A stretch of 6,448 bases of DNA from Nitriliruptoraceae bacterium. GTDB taxonomy: Bacteria; Actinomycetota; Nitriliruptoria; Nitriliruptorales; Nitriliruptoraceae. The stretch lies in the NCBI GenBank assembly GCA_007123425.1, contig SKLC01000047.1, forward strand, positions 1-6,448, written 5' to 3'. Every line of letters starts with the position of its first letter. The first letter of the stretch is position 1. The position numbers and the translations under genes were made by a program. Positions 1 to 6,139 of the stretch are shown here, in pieces. Below the pieces are notes generated by a model. It was given only the letters and a program-made list of their open reading frames with translations, had not been told where the DNA came from and made no database searches.

Positions 1-579
1 GGTGTGGCCGGCGCGCGCCATCATGGCCACCAGCTGCGCGGCGCGGTCCGGCGCCGGCGCGCGATTGACCTGGAGCATGAGGTCGACGACGGTGCGGGTG
101 TCCTTGATCGCCCGCCGCTGGAGGCAGTCCTCGAGGATGCGCTCGTAGTCGGTCGCGGTGGCGGCCTGGTCGCGCCGGGCCATCTGGCGCAGCACCGCAC
201 GGGCCGCCGGGAACCTCCCCCCGGTCACGTAGATGCCCAGCACCGCCGGCGCGTGCTCGGCGTCGGGCTCCTGGCCCTCCTCGTGCAGCTGGTCGAGCAG
301 CTGCAGCGCCTCGTCGGTGCGGCCGCTGCGGGAGGTCGCGATCGCCAGGTCCCAGCGCACGCCCGCGTCGGGCTCGATCCCGGCCGCGCGCATCCGCTCG
401 ACGACCTCGCGGGCCCCCACGAGGTCGCGGGCGTCGAGGTGCGCGCGCAGCAGCAGCCGCCAGTGGGCCTCGGTGACGGGGGCGTCGCGCTGGACCATGG
501 AGTCGAACACCTGGCGGGTCATCCGCAGGTCGCCGGAGAACCGGCGCATGGCCTCGATGTACTTGTCGTCGGCGCTCAC
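1..579 (-). CDS. Pentatricopeptide (PPR)-like repeat protein, N-terminal 193 residues; C-terminus outside the window
   Basis: The frame is open from a GTG at 579 to the window edge. The start is set by AGGAG at 586-590, six bases upstream. The protein is all-helical in character and falls into a strict 35-residue period: residues 2-36 (weak), 37-71, 72-106, 107-141, 142-176, and the start of another from 177. Repeats 37-71 and 72-106 carry the PPR signature most clearly, with an A-x(5)-L/V-x(2)-M/L helix B and endings GIEPD and GQEPD; an example is GAREVVERMRAAGIEPD at 55-71. PPR proteins form alpha-solenoids that usually bind single-stranded RNA in plastids and mitochondria, and they are uncommon in bacteria. 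The residues at repeat positions 5 and 35 (K/T, R/D, W/D, P/T, E/A) do not match the canonical RNA-recognition code, so RNA binding is not shown. There is no signal peptide or membrane segment, so it is probably cytoplasmic. It is divergent from rnz. A degenerate TPR-like solenoid is the alternative reading. Confidence is high that the gene is real and moderate for the family. Confidence 0.82.
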   Translation of the reverse strand, partial: MSADDKYIEAMRRFSGDLRMTRQVFDSMVQRDAPVTEAHWRLLLRAHLDARDLVGAREVVERMRAAGIEPDAGVRWDLAIATSRSGRTDEALQLLDQLHEEGQEPDAEHAPAVLGIYVTGGRFPAARAVLRQMARRDQAATATDYERILEDCLQRRAIKDTRTVVDLMLQVNRAPAPDRAAQLVAMMARAGHT

Positions 580-585
580 GGGCTG

Positions 586-590
586 CTCCT
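586..590 (-). promoter_or_regulatory. Ribosome binding site of the PPR-like gene
   Basis: AGGAG on the minus strand lies six bases before the GTG at 579. It fixes that GTG as the start, because no ATG with a comparable site lies upstream in frame. Confidence 0.7.
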
Positions 591-734
591 GCTGGCCACC
601 CCTCGTGAGGTCCGTGGGGCTCCATCCGTGCCCACGGGTCCACCGGGCGGGACGCACCACCCACGTGCGCGGTGGTCGGTCGGCTCTCGACCGCGCGGCG
701 ACCCTACCGTCTCCCTCACGTGATCGCGGGCCTC

Positions 735-756
735 GGCGCGTGCAGGGCACGGCGCC
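735..756 (+). repeat. Inverted repeat (hairpin) in the rnz leader
   Basis: GGCGC-GTGC (735-743) pairs with GCAC-G-GCGCC (747-756). This gives nine base pairs with one bulged G (751) and a three-base loop AGG. It ends 34 bases before the rnz Shine-Dalgarno sequence. It could be a leader structure or chance in GC-rich DNA; no T-run follows it on either strand. Confidence 0.35.
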
Positions 757-790
757 CGGCCCGCCGCGAGCCGTACCACGCCGAGCGTCG

Positions 791-795
791 AGGAG
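791..795 (+). promoter_or_regulatory. Ribosome binding site of rnz
   Basis: AGGAG lies five bases before the GTG at 801. It decides the start against the longer frame from 672, whose extra 43 residues are arginine-rich and unlike the RNase Z family. Confidence 0.75.
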
Positions 796-800
796 CAGGG

Positions 801-1715
801 GTGTCCGACCGCGAGCTGATCGTGCTGGGGACCGCCAGCCAGGTCCCCACGGCGCGCCGCGCCCACACGGCCCTGCTGCTGCGCTGGGAGGGCCACGACG
901 TCCTCATCGACCCCGGCGAGGGCGCCCAGCGCCAGCTCACGCTGGCCGGCCACTCCGCGGCCCGGATCCACACCATCTGCATCACCCACGACCACGGGGA
1001 CCACTGCTTCGGGCTGCCCGGCGTGCTGCAGCGGATGGCGCTCGACGGGGTGGACCACGACGTGCCCCTGCTCTACCCCGCGGGCTCGCGCGAGGTGGTC
1101 GAGGCCCTGGTCGCGGCGGCACCCCACGCCAACCGGGTCGTCGCCCCCCACCCCGTGGCCACGCCGGGCCACGTCGCCGACCGCCACGGGCTGGCCGTCC
1201 GCGCGGCGCGGCTGCGCCACGGCGTCGAGACGCTCGGGTGGCGCTTCGAGGAGCCCGACGGCTGGCGCATGGACCCCCGCCTGCTCGCCCGTGCCGGGAT
1301 CCACGGGCCGGATCGGGCGAGGCTGCGCCGTGAGGGCCGGCTCCGTGTCGGAGGCCGGACCGTGGACCTCGAGGAGGTGGCCTCGCCCCGGGCCGGGCAG
1401 TCGGTGGCCGTGGTGATGGACACCGGCTGGTGCGACGCGGCGCTGGACCTCGCCGCCGACGCGGACCTGCTGGTCGTGGAGGCCACCTTCCTCGACAGCG
1501 AGCGCGAGCTGGCCGAGGAGGTGGGACACCTCACCGCCGCCCAGGCAGCGCGGCTGGGTCGGCTCGCGGGTGCGCGCCGGGTCGTCCTGACGCACTACTC
1601 GCAGCGCTACCCGGACCTCGGCGAGCACCTCCAGCAGGCCCAGCGCGCCGCACCCGACCTCGACCTCACCGTGGCCCGGGACCTCGACCGGGTGCAGGTG
1701 CCGCCGCGGCCATGA
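801..1715 (+). CDS. rnz: Ribonuclease Z (tRNA 3'-processing endonuclease), metallo-beta-lactamase fold
   Basis: RNase Z cuts the 3' trailer from pre-tRNA after the discriminator base, using two zinc ions in a metallo-beta-lactamase fold in the cytoplasm. At 304 residues the protein has the usual length of the short bacterial form (Bacillus subtilis about 307). Visible motifs are an N-terminal PTARRAH-x-LLL segment (16-27), a DPGEGAQRQL strand-turn (37-46, where most relatives have DCGEGTQRQL), the metal motif HDHGDH (H63, H65, D67, H68) followed by GLPGVL, and then H140, D207 and H265 in LTHYSQRY (263-270). A GW-x-FEEPDGW segment leading to GIHGP (146-170) corresponds to the flexible tRNA-binding exosite arm. 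VEATF (226-230) and GHLTAAQAA (242-250) match the C-terminal family pattern. All metal ligands are present, so it should be active. The gene is single, divergent from the PPR-like gene and convergent with dapB. Confidence 0.93.
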   Translation: MSDRELIVLGTASQVPTARRAHTALLLRWEGHDVLIDPGEGAQRQLTLAGHSAARIHTICITHDHGDHCFGLPGVLQRMALDGVDHDVPLLYPAGSREVVEALVAAAPHANRVVAPHPVATPGHVADRHGLAVRAARLRHGVETLGWRFEEPDGWRMDPRLLARAGIHGPDRARLRREGRLRVGGRTVDLEEVASPRAGQSVAVVMDTGWCDAALDLAADADLLVVEATFLDSERELAEEVGHLTAAQAARLGRLAGARRVVLTHYSQRYPDLGEHLQQAQRAAPDLDLTVARDLDRVQVPPRP

Positions 1716-1720
1716 GCGCC

Positions 1721-1760
1721 GAGCCGCCCCACGGGGCCCGCCGGGCGGGCGGGTGGGCTC
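1721..1760. terminator. GC-rich inverted repeat between convergent rnz and dapB, possible bidirectional terminator
   Basis: GAGCC (1721-1725) pairs with GGCTC (1756-1760). CCC (1727-1729) can pair with GGG (1751-1753), and an inner GCCC/GGGC hairpin (1736-1746) sits in the middle. The structure starts 5 bases after the rnz stop and overlaps the dapB stop. It lacks a T-run on either strand, as is common in actinobacteria, so termination here is an inference from position and pairing. Confidence 0.4.
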
Positions 1761-2544
1761 ACAGCAGGTGCTCGAGCCCCACGACGAGCCCGTCGAGCCC
1801 GCCCACCTGCCGGCAGGCGAGCAGGACCCCGGGCATGAACGAGGTCCGATCCAGCGAGTCGTGACGGATCGTCAGCGTCTGGCCCACGCCGCCGAAGATC
1901 ACCTCCTGGTGCGCCACCAGGCCCGGCAGCCGGACGCTGTGGACCCGCACGCCGTCGTGGTCGGTGCCCCGGGCGCCCGGGTGGTCGTCGTCGCCGAGCG
2001 GGACCTCGGGCGCCTGCGCGCGGGCGTCGGCGATGAGCTCGGCCGTACGCAGGGCCGTGCCCGACGGGGCGTCGACCTTGCGGTCGTGGTGCAGCTCGAT
2101 CACCTCGACGTGGGGCAGGTGCTCCGCCGCCTGCGCGGCGAACTGCATGAGCAGCACGGCCCCGATCGCGAAGTTGGGCGCGATCAGCGCGTTCGCCTCG
2201 CCCTCGGCGGCCAGCGACCGGGCGGCCTCGAGGTCCTCGGCGGCCATGCCCGTGGCGCCCACGACCGCGTGTACCCCGTGCTCGAGCAGCCAGCGGAGGT
2301 TGGCGCCGACGCTGCTCGGGCCGCTGAACTCGACCACCACGTCGCTGCCCGCGCCGGTCACCGCCTCGAGGTCGGCGGCGACCTCCAGGTCACCGCCCAC
2401 CCCCGTTACCTCGCCCAGCGCCCGACCCGCGTGGGAGGGGTCCACGGCGGCGACCAGCTCGAGGTCGTCCGCGTCGTCGACCGCCCGGCAGACCTCGCTG
2501 CCCATGCGGCCACCGGCGCCGACCACGCCCACCCGGATCGTCAC
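1759..2544 (-). CDS. dapB: 4-hydroxy-tetrahydrodipicolinate reductase
   Basis: DapB reduces 4-hydroxy-tetrahydrodipicolinate with NAD(P)H to tetrahydrodipicolinate, in the route to diaminopimelate and lysine. It is a cytoplasmic homotetramer. The 261 residues match the usual length. The N-terminal Rossmann domain opens with GAGGRMG (9-15) for the dinucleotide, continues with VEFSGPSSV (71-79), and has GATG (96-99) where most relatives have GTTG. APNFAIG (122-128) begins the hinge. The substrate loop ELHHDRKVDAPSGT (150-163) contains the catalytic pair H152 and K156, equivalent to E. coli H159 and K163. The C-terminus contains VHSVRLPGLVAHQEVIFG (201-218), which is also typical. The start is the GTG at 2544, behind GAGGAG (2552-2557); the frame stays open far upstream only as a shadow of glgP. 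It is the last gene of the minus-strand run, 41 bases after glgP, with a strong hairpin in the junction. Confidence 0.95.
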   Translation of the reverse strand: MTIRVGVVGAGGRMGSEVCRAVDDADDLELVAAVDPSHAGRALGEVTGVGGDLEVAADLEAVTGAGSDVVVEFSGPSSVGANLRWLLEHGVHAVVGATGMAAEDLEAARSLAAEGEANALIAPNFAIGAVLLMQFAAQAAEHLPHVEVIELHHDRKVDAPSGTALRTAELIADARAQAPEVPLGDDDHPGARGTDHDGVRVHSVRLPGLVAHQEVIFGGVGQTLTIRHDSLDRTSFMPGVLLACRQVGGLDGLVVGLEHLL

Positions 2545-2551
2545 GTGCTCA

Positions 2552-2557
2552 CTCCTC
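2552..2557 (-). promoter_or_regulatory. Ribosome binding site of dapB
   Basis: GAGGAG lies seven bases before the GTG at 2544. It decides the start within a frame that stays open for about 2 kb upstream. The foot of the 2565-2604 hairpin is 7 bases away. Confidence 0.75.
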
Positions 2558-2564
2558 GTCGACG

Positions 2565-2604
2565 GCCACCCGCGGGGGGCGAAGCCTACGCCCCCGCGGG
2601 TGGC
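2565..2604 (-). repeat. Long GC hairpin at the glgP-dapB junction, with the glgP stop codon in its loop
   Basis: In the minus-strand transcript, the 16-base arm 2604-2589 (GCCACCCGCGGGGGCG) pairs fully with the 17-base arm 2581-2565, leaving one C bulged out of the C-run. The seven-base loop TAGGCTT (2588-2582) begins with the glgP TAG stop. The 5' arm therefore encodes the last few glgP codons, and the 3' arm is intergenic. No T-run follows; the dapB ribosome binding site does. It could be a terminator lacking a U-tract, an mRNA-stability stem protecting the upstream message, or a translation-coupled attenuator of dapB. The pairing is seen directly; the role is inferred. Confidence 0.75.
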
Positions 2605-4733
2605 GGCGGGGTGGCGTAGACCGTGTCCTGGTACTCGCGGACCATGCGCGTCGCGGCGAAGCGCGGCGCGACCGTGCGCAGCGACGCCTTGATCAGGCGC
2701 ACCCAGTCGGCCGGGACGTCCTGCTCGCGGGCCGCGAACGTGGGCACGACCTCCTGCTCGAGCAGGCGGTAGAAGGTCTCGGCGTCCTGCTGGTCCTGCG
2801 ACTCCTCGTCGAGGTCGGTGCGCGCCGGGATGGACCAGCCGTTGGTGCCGTCGTAGGCCTCCGCCCACCAGCCGTCGGCGACCGAGAGCTGCAGGCCCCC
2901 GTTGAACGCGGACTTCATGCCGCTGGTGCCGCTGGCCTCCATGGGGGGACGCGGGAGATTGACCCACACGTCGCAGCCGGCGACCAGCCGCCGGGCGATG
3001 CCCAGGTCGTAGTCCTCGAGGAAGACCACGCGCTGGGCGACGTTGGCCGCGCCCTTGAGGGCGAACAGCTCGCGCACCAGCGACTTGCCGGCATCGTCGG
3101 CCGGGTGGGCCTTGCCGGCGATCAGCAGCTGCACCGGGTTCGGGCCGTCGAGCAGGGCCAGCGCCCGCTCGGGGTCGTGCATGAGCAGCCCGAGCCGCTT
3201 GTAGGTCGCCACCCGCCGCGCGAAGCCCAGCGTCAGCGTCCCCGGGTCCAGCGCGCGGGCCGCCGCCTCCACGTAGTCCCGCGGCTCCGAGCGCCCGAGC
3301 CGGTCCCGAAGGCTGCGCTCGCGGACGAACTCGATGAGATCGGCCCGCAGCTCCTCGCGGACACGCCACAGCGCCGCGTCGGGGATCTCGTCGACCGCCG
3401 ACCACACCGCCGGGTCGTCGGCGCGCTCGAACCAGCCCTCGGGCAGGTGCTCGTCCAGCAGGCGGCGCATCGCGGGGGCGATCCAGGTGGGGTGGTGCAC
3501 GCCGTTGGTGACGTGGCCGATCGGCGCGGCCTCGGGGTCGGCGTCCCCGAACACCGGGTGCCACATCCCGCGGGCGACGCGCCCGTGCTCGCGGCTGACG
3601 CCGTTGGCCGCACGGCTGGTGCGCAGCCCCAGCACCGTCATGCCGGGCCACTCGTCGTGGTCGCCCGGGTTGACCCGGCCGAGGTCGAGCACCTGCTCGG
3701 GCTCGACCCCCAGCTCGCTCGGCAGCGAGCCCAGCATGGCGCGCATCTGCTCGCCCGGGTAGGTCTCGTTGCCGGCCGGGACCGGCGTGTGCGTGGTGAA
3801 CACCGTGCGGCGGCGGGCCGCCTCGATCGCCTCGGCGAAGGGGGCGCCGGCTGCCGCCTCGCCACGGGCCAGCTCCAGGGTGGCCAGCGCCGCGTGGCCC
3901 TCGTTGAGGTGGATCGTCGCCGGGCCGAGCCCCATCGCCTCCAGGGCACGCACGCCCCCGACGCCCAGCAGCGTGTACTGGGCCAGGCGCAGGTCGCGGT
4001 CGCTGACGTAGAGCCGGGAGGTGATCCAGCGGTCGTACGGCGTGTTGACGGCCACGTCGGAGTCCAGCAGGAACAGCGGCACGCGGCCGACGTCGACCCG
4101 CCAGACGCGCACCGCCACCTCGCGGTCCTCGACGGGGACGCCGATCTCCATCGGATGCCCGGACTCGTCGGTGACGAGCACCGCGGCCAGGTCCTCGGCG
4201 TGGGTGGGGATCCAGTACTCGTGCTGCTGCCCCGAGGGATCCAGCCGCTGGTGGAAGTAGCCCTGGTCGTAGAAGAGGCCGACCGCCGCCATCGGCACGC
4301 GCAGGTCGGAGGCCTCCTTGAGGATGTCCCCGGCGAGCGCCCCCAGCCCGCCGGAGTAGATCGGCAGCGAGGAGTGCACCGCGTACTCCGCGCACAGGAA
4401 GGCGATGGTGCCCTCCTGCAGCGCCGCGGCCGCCTCGTCGAGGTCCACCGCCTCGTCGAAGGCGGCGGCGACGCGCTGCAGCTCGGCCACGTAGCCCGGG
4501 TCCTCGGCGGCGGTCTCGAGCTCCGCCACCGACAGGTCGCGCAGCAGCCGCACGGGGTTCTCGCCCGCCCGCTCCCAGCCGTGCGGGCTCAGGTGGGCGA
4601 AGAGCTGGGGGCCACCACGGGTCCACGACCACCGGTAGTTGCGGGCCAGGCGGGCCAGCGGCACCAGCGGCTCGGGCAGCCGCAGCTCACGCTGGCGGAC
4701 CGCCCAGCGCAGGTCGTCACGGCCATCGCGCAC
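2586..4733 (-). CDS. glgP: Alpha-glucan (glycogen/maltodextrin) phosphorylase, GT35, short form
   Basis: This enzyme releases glucose-1-phosphate from the non-reducing ends of glycogen or maltodextrin, using inorganic phosphate and pyridoxal phosphate. The N-terminus carries a DUF3417-like segment (about 15-65, with LPEPLVPLARLARNYRWSW at 19-37). The catalytic body includes YSGGLGALAGD (126-136), HLNEGHAAL (275-283), THTPVPAGN (314-322), TNGVHHPTW (409-417), the phosphate-site RRVATYKR (506-513) and EASGTSGMK (599-607), in which K607 is the pyridoxal phosphate lysine, followed by NGGLQLSVADGWW. All key residues are present. At 715 residues it is shorter than typical actinobacterial members (about 820-860). 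It stops soon after MVREYQDTVY (697-706), so the extra C-terminal segment of those relatives is absent, with no frameshift visible. The start is the GTG at 4733, behind GAAAGG (4741-4746). It sits between the M16 peptidase gene and dapB on the same strand. Maltodextrin versus glycogen preference cannot be read from sequence. Confidence 0.93.
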   Translation of the reverse strand: MRDGRDDLRWAVRQRELRLPEPLVPLARLARNYRWSWTRGGPQLFAHLSPHGWERAGENPVRLLRDLSVAELETAAEDPGYVAELQRVAAAFDEAVDLDEAAAALQEGTIAFLCAEYAVHSSLPIYSGGLGALAGDILKEASDLRVPMAAVGLFYDQGYFHQRLDPSGQQHEYWIPTHAEDLAAVLVTDESGHPMEIGVPVEDREVAVRVWRVDVGRVPLFLLDSDVAVNTPYDRWITSRLYVSDRDLRLAQYTLLGVGGVRALEAMGLGPATIHLNEGHAALATLELARGEAAAGAPFAEAIEAARRRTVFTTHTPVPAGNETYPGEQMRAMLGSLPSELGVEPEQVLDLGRVNPGDHDEWPGMTVLGLRTSRAANGVSREHGRVARGMWHPVFGDADPEAAPIGHVTNGVHHPTWIAPAMRRLLDEHLPEGWFERADDPAVWSAVDEIPDAALWRVREELRADLIEFVRERSLRDRLGRSEPRDYVEAAARALDPGTLTLGFARRVATYKRLGLLMHDPERALALLDGPNPVQLLIAGKAHPADDAGKSLVRELFALKGAANVAQRVVFLEDYDLGIARRLVAGCDVWVNLPRPPMEASGTSGMKSAFNGGLQLSVADGWWAEAYDGTNGWSIPARTDLDEESQDQQDAETFYRLLEQEVVPTFAAREQDVPADWVRLIKASLRTVAPRFAATRMVREYQDTVYATPPPPAGA

Positions 4734-4740
4734 GGGCGAA

Positions 4741-4746
4741 CCTTTC
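4741..4746 (-). promoter_or_regulatory. Ribosome binding site of glgP
   Basis: GAAAGG lies seven bases before the GTG at 4733. It rejects the longer frame reaching 4961, which would overlap the M16 gene and add 76 residues of low-complexity arginine/proline sequence. A TAGGGT element at 4789-4784 upstream could be a -10, but no -35 is visible. Confidence 0.65.
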
Positions 4747-4815
4747 GGGACGTCGACAGCAGCGCCAGGTGGGGCTCCCGGACACCCTACGGCAGGGGTG
4801 GCGGGGATGGTGCGC

Positions 4816-6081
4816 TCAGCCGACCGCGTCCGCGAAGCGCGCCGCCTCCTCGGCGGCGAACGGGCCGACGACGGCGAGGTCCCGTGGCCGCCGCAGCACG
4901 CGCGCGGCGACCCGCCGCACATCGTCCACGCCGACCGCCTCGACGCGTGCCAGGGTCGCATCGACGGTCAGCAGCGGAGCGCCGGTGGCGACCTGGCTGC
5001 CCAGGCGCCCCATGCGCGAGCCCGTGTCCTCCAGGCCCAGCACGGTCGCGCCCACCATCGCGCCCTTGGCCCGCTCCACCTCGGCGGCGGTCACGTCGTC
5101 GGCGACCCGGTCGAGCTGCTCGCGCAGCAGGCCCAGCACCTCGTCGACCTTGCCCGGCGTGGTGCCGGCGTAGGCCGCGACGAGGCCACCGTCGGTCCAC
5201 GACGCGCTGTAGCCGTAGGTGGCGTAGGCCAGCCCGCGGATCTCGCGGATCTCCTGGAAGAGGCGGGAGCTCATCGATCCGCCCAGCAGGGTGATCAGCA
5301 CGCGCAGCGGCCACCGGTCCTCGTCGTCCTGGTCGAGCCCGCCCAGGCCCAGGGCCACGTGGGCCTGCTCGGTGGGACGGTGGCGCACCCGGATCTCGCG
5401 CTCGCCGTAGCCGTCGGGGCCACGGCGGGCAGGGCGGCCGCTGCCGGGCCGGCCCAGATCGCCCAGCAGGCCGTCGGCGAGGTCGACCACCTGCGCATGG
5501 TCGAGGTTCCCGGCGGCCGCCACCACGAGGTCCTCGGGCCGGTAGCGCTCGAGGTAGTAGCCGTGGATCTGCTCGCGGCTCAGGGCGCGGACCGCCTCGG
5601 CGCTGCCCAGCGTCTCGACCGCCAGCGGGTGGTCGCCCAGCACGAGCTCGGCCAGGTCGCTGTGCACGAGGTCGTCGGGGGTGTCGAGGTGGATGTCGAT
5701 CTCGGAGAGGACGACGTCGCGCTCCGCCTCGACGTCGGGCTCGGCGTTGCGGGCGTCGACGAGCATGTCGGCGAGCACGTCGAAGGCCAGCGGGAGGTCG
5801 CGGTCGAGCACGCGGGCGTGGAAGCAGGTCACCTCCTTGGAGGTGAAGGCGTTCATCTCGCCGCCCACCGCGTCGAGCGCCTCGGCGATCTCGCGCGCGC
5901 TGCGCCGGGAGGTGCCCTTGAACAGCAGGTGCTCGAGGAAGTGCGAGCAGCCGGTCTGCTCCCGCGTCTCGTCGCGGGAGCCCACGGCCACCCACAGGCC
6001 CAAGGCGACCGAGCGCACGTCGGTCAGCGATTCGGTCACGACGCGCACGCCGGAGGGCAGGGTGGACAGCTCGTGGGTCAC
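4816..6081 (-). CDS. M16 family zinc peptidase (processing-peptidase/pitrilysin type)
   Basis: M16 peptidases are clamshell zinc enzymes that degrade or trim peptides; the physiological substrate of the actinobacterial members is poorly known. The 421 residues are the usual length of the single-chain bacterial form (compare mycobacterial PepR). Domain 1 holds the inverted zinc motif HFLEH (47-51: ligands H47 and H51, base E50) in SHFLEHLLFKGT. It is followed by GGEMNAFTSKE (73-83) and then ERDVVLSEI (120-128), where E127 is the third ligand and E120 the supporting glutamate. Domain 2 contains GGSMSSRLFQEIRE (267-280) and RGLAYATYGYSA (282-293), the conserved substrate-binding Arg/Tyr region. 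It should be catalytically active. There is no signal peptide, so it is likely cytoplasmic. The start is the GTG at 6081, behind GGAGG; the frame extends 36 codons further upstream but overlaps the preceding gene. It is followed by glgP after 82 bases. Confidence 0.92.
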   Translation of the reverse strand: MTHELSTLPSGVRVVTESLTDVRSVALGLWVAVGSRDETREQTGCSHFLEHLLFKGTSRRSAREIAEALDAVGGEMNAFTSKEVTCFHARVLDRDLPLAFDVLADMLVDARNAEPDVEAERDVVLSEIDIHLDTPDDLVHSDLAELVLGDHPLAVETLGSAEAVRALSREQIHGYYLERYRPEDLVVAAAGNLDHAQVVDLADGLLGDLGRPGSGRPARRGPDGYGEREIRVRHRPTEQAHVALGLGGLDQDDEDRWPLRVLITLLGGSMSSRLFQEIREIRGLAYATYGYSASWTDGGLVAAYAGTTPGKVDEVLGLLREQLDRVADDVTAAEVERAKGAMVGATVLGLEDTGSRMGRLGSQVATGAPLLTVDATLARVEAVGVDDVRRVAARVLRRPRDLAVVGPFAAEEAARFADAVG

Positions 6082-6086
6082 GCAGC

Positions 6087-6091
6087 CCTCC
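6087..6091 (-). promoter_or_regulatory. Ribosome binding site of the M16 peptidase gene
   Basis: GGAGG lies five bases before the GTG at 6081, where the translation THELSTLPSGVRV begins exactly as M16 proteins do. It decides the start against an upstream ATG at 6189. Confidence 0.72.
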
Positions 6092-6139
6092 GGGGCTCGG
6101 GGAACGGACGCCGGGGCCCGATGACGGGGCGAGGGTAGG

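Larger units (their letters stand above)
580..800. other. Divergent intergenic region between the PPR-like gene and rnz
   Basis: This 221-base gap must hold the promoters of both flanking genes. The only -10-like element I see is ACCCTACCGT at 701-710. It reads TAGGGT on the minus strand (706-701) and TACCGT on the plus strand (705-710), both fitting a relaxed TAnnnT. Neither has a recognisable TTGACA-like -35 at 16-18 bases, so promoter placement is weak. Reading frames extend into the gap (an ATG at 672 in the rnz frame), but they lack ribosome binding sites and family similarity. Confidence 0.4.

Noticed and set aside
716..723. Perfect palindrome TCACGTGA near the possible rnz promoter
   Set aside because: An eight-base palindrome is expected by chance several times in a window of this size, and there is no second copy or flanking symmetry to support an operator.
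576..1628. A 350-codon minus-strand frame opposite rnz
   Set aside because: It covers the strand opposite a fully motif-supported rnz and also overlaps the divergent promoter region. There is no recognisable domain.
1759..4632. A 957-codon open frame on the minus strand that includes dapB
   Set aside because: Only its last 261 codons are a real gene. The upstream part is an out-of-frame shadow of glgP, Arg/Gly/Ala-rich and without motifs, and a GAGGAG site fixes the dapB start at 2544.
3105..5294. A 729-codon open frame on the plus strand
   Set aside because: It is antisense to glgP and the M16 gene, His/Arg/Val-rich, without a ribosome binding site or family motif. It is a typical high-GC shadow of well-identified genes.
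4639..6138. A 499-codon plus-strand frame opposite the M16 gene
   Set aside because: It is an antisense shadow of a gene with an intact HxxEH motif, and its composition is artefactual.
6093..6139. Short CCCG-TCAT-CGGG hairpin between the unrecognised gene and the M16 gene
   Set aside because: The stem is only four pairs plus a bulge, with no T-run. Such structures arise readily in GC-rich spacers, so I do not call it a terminator.
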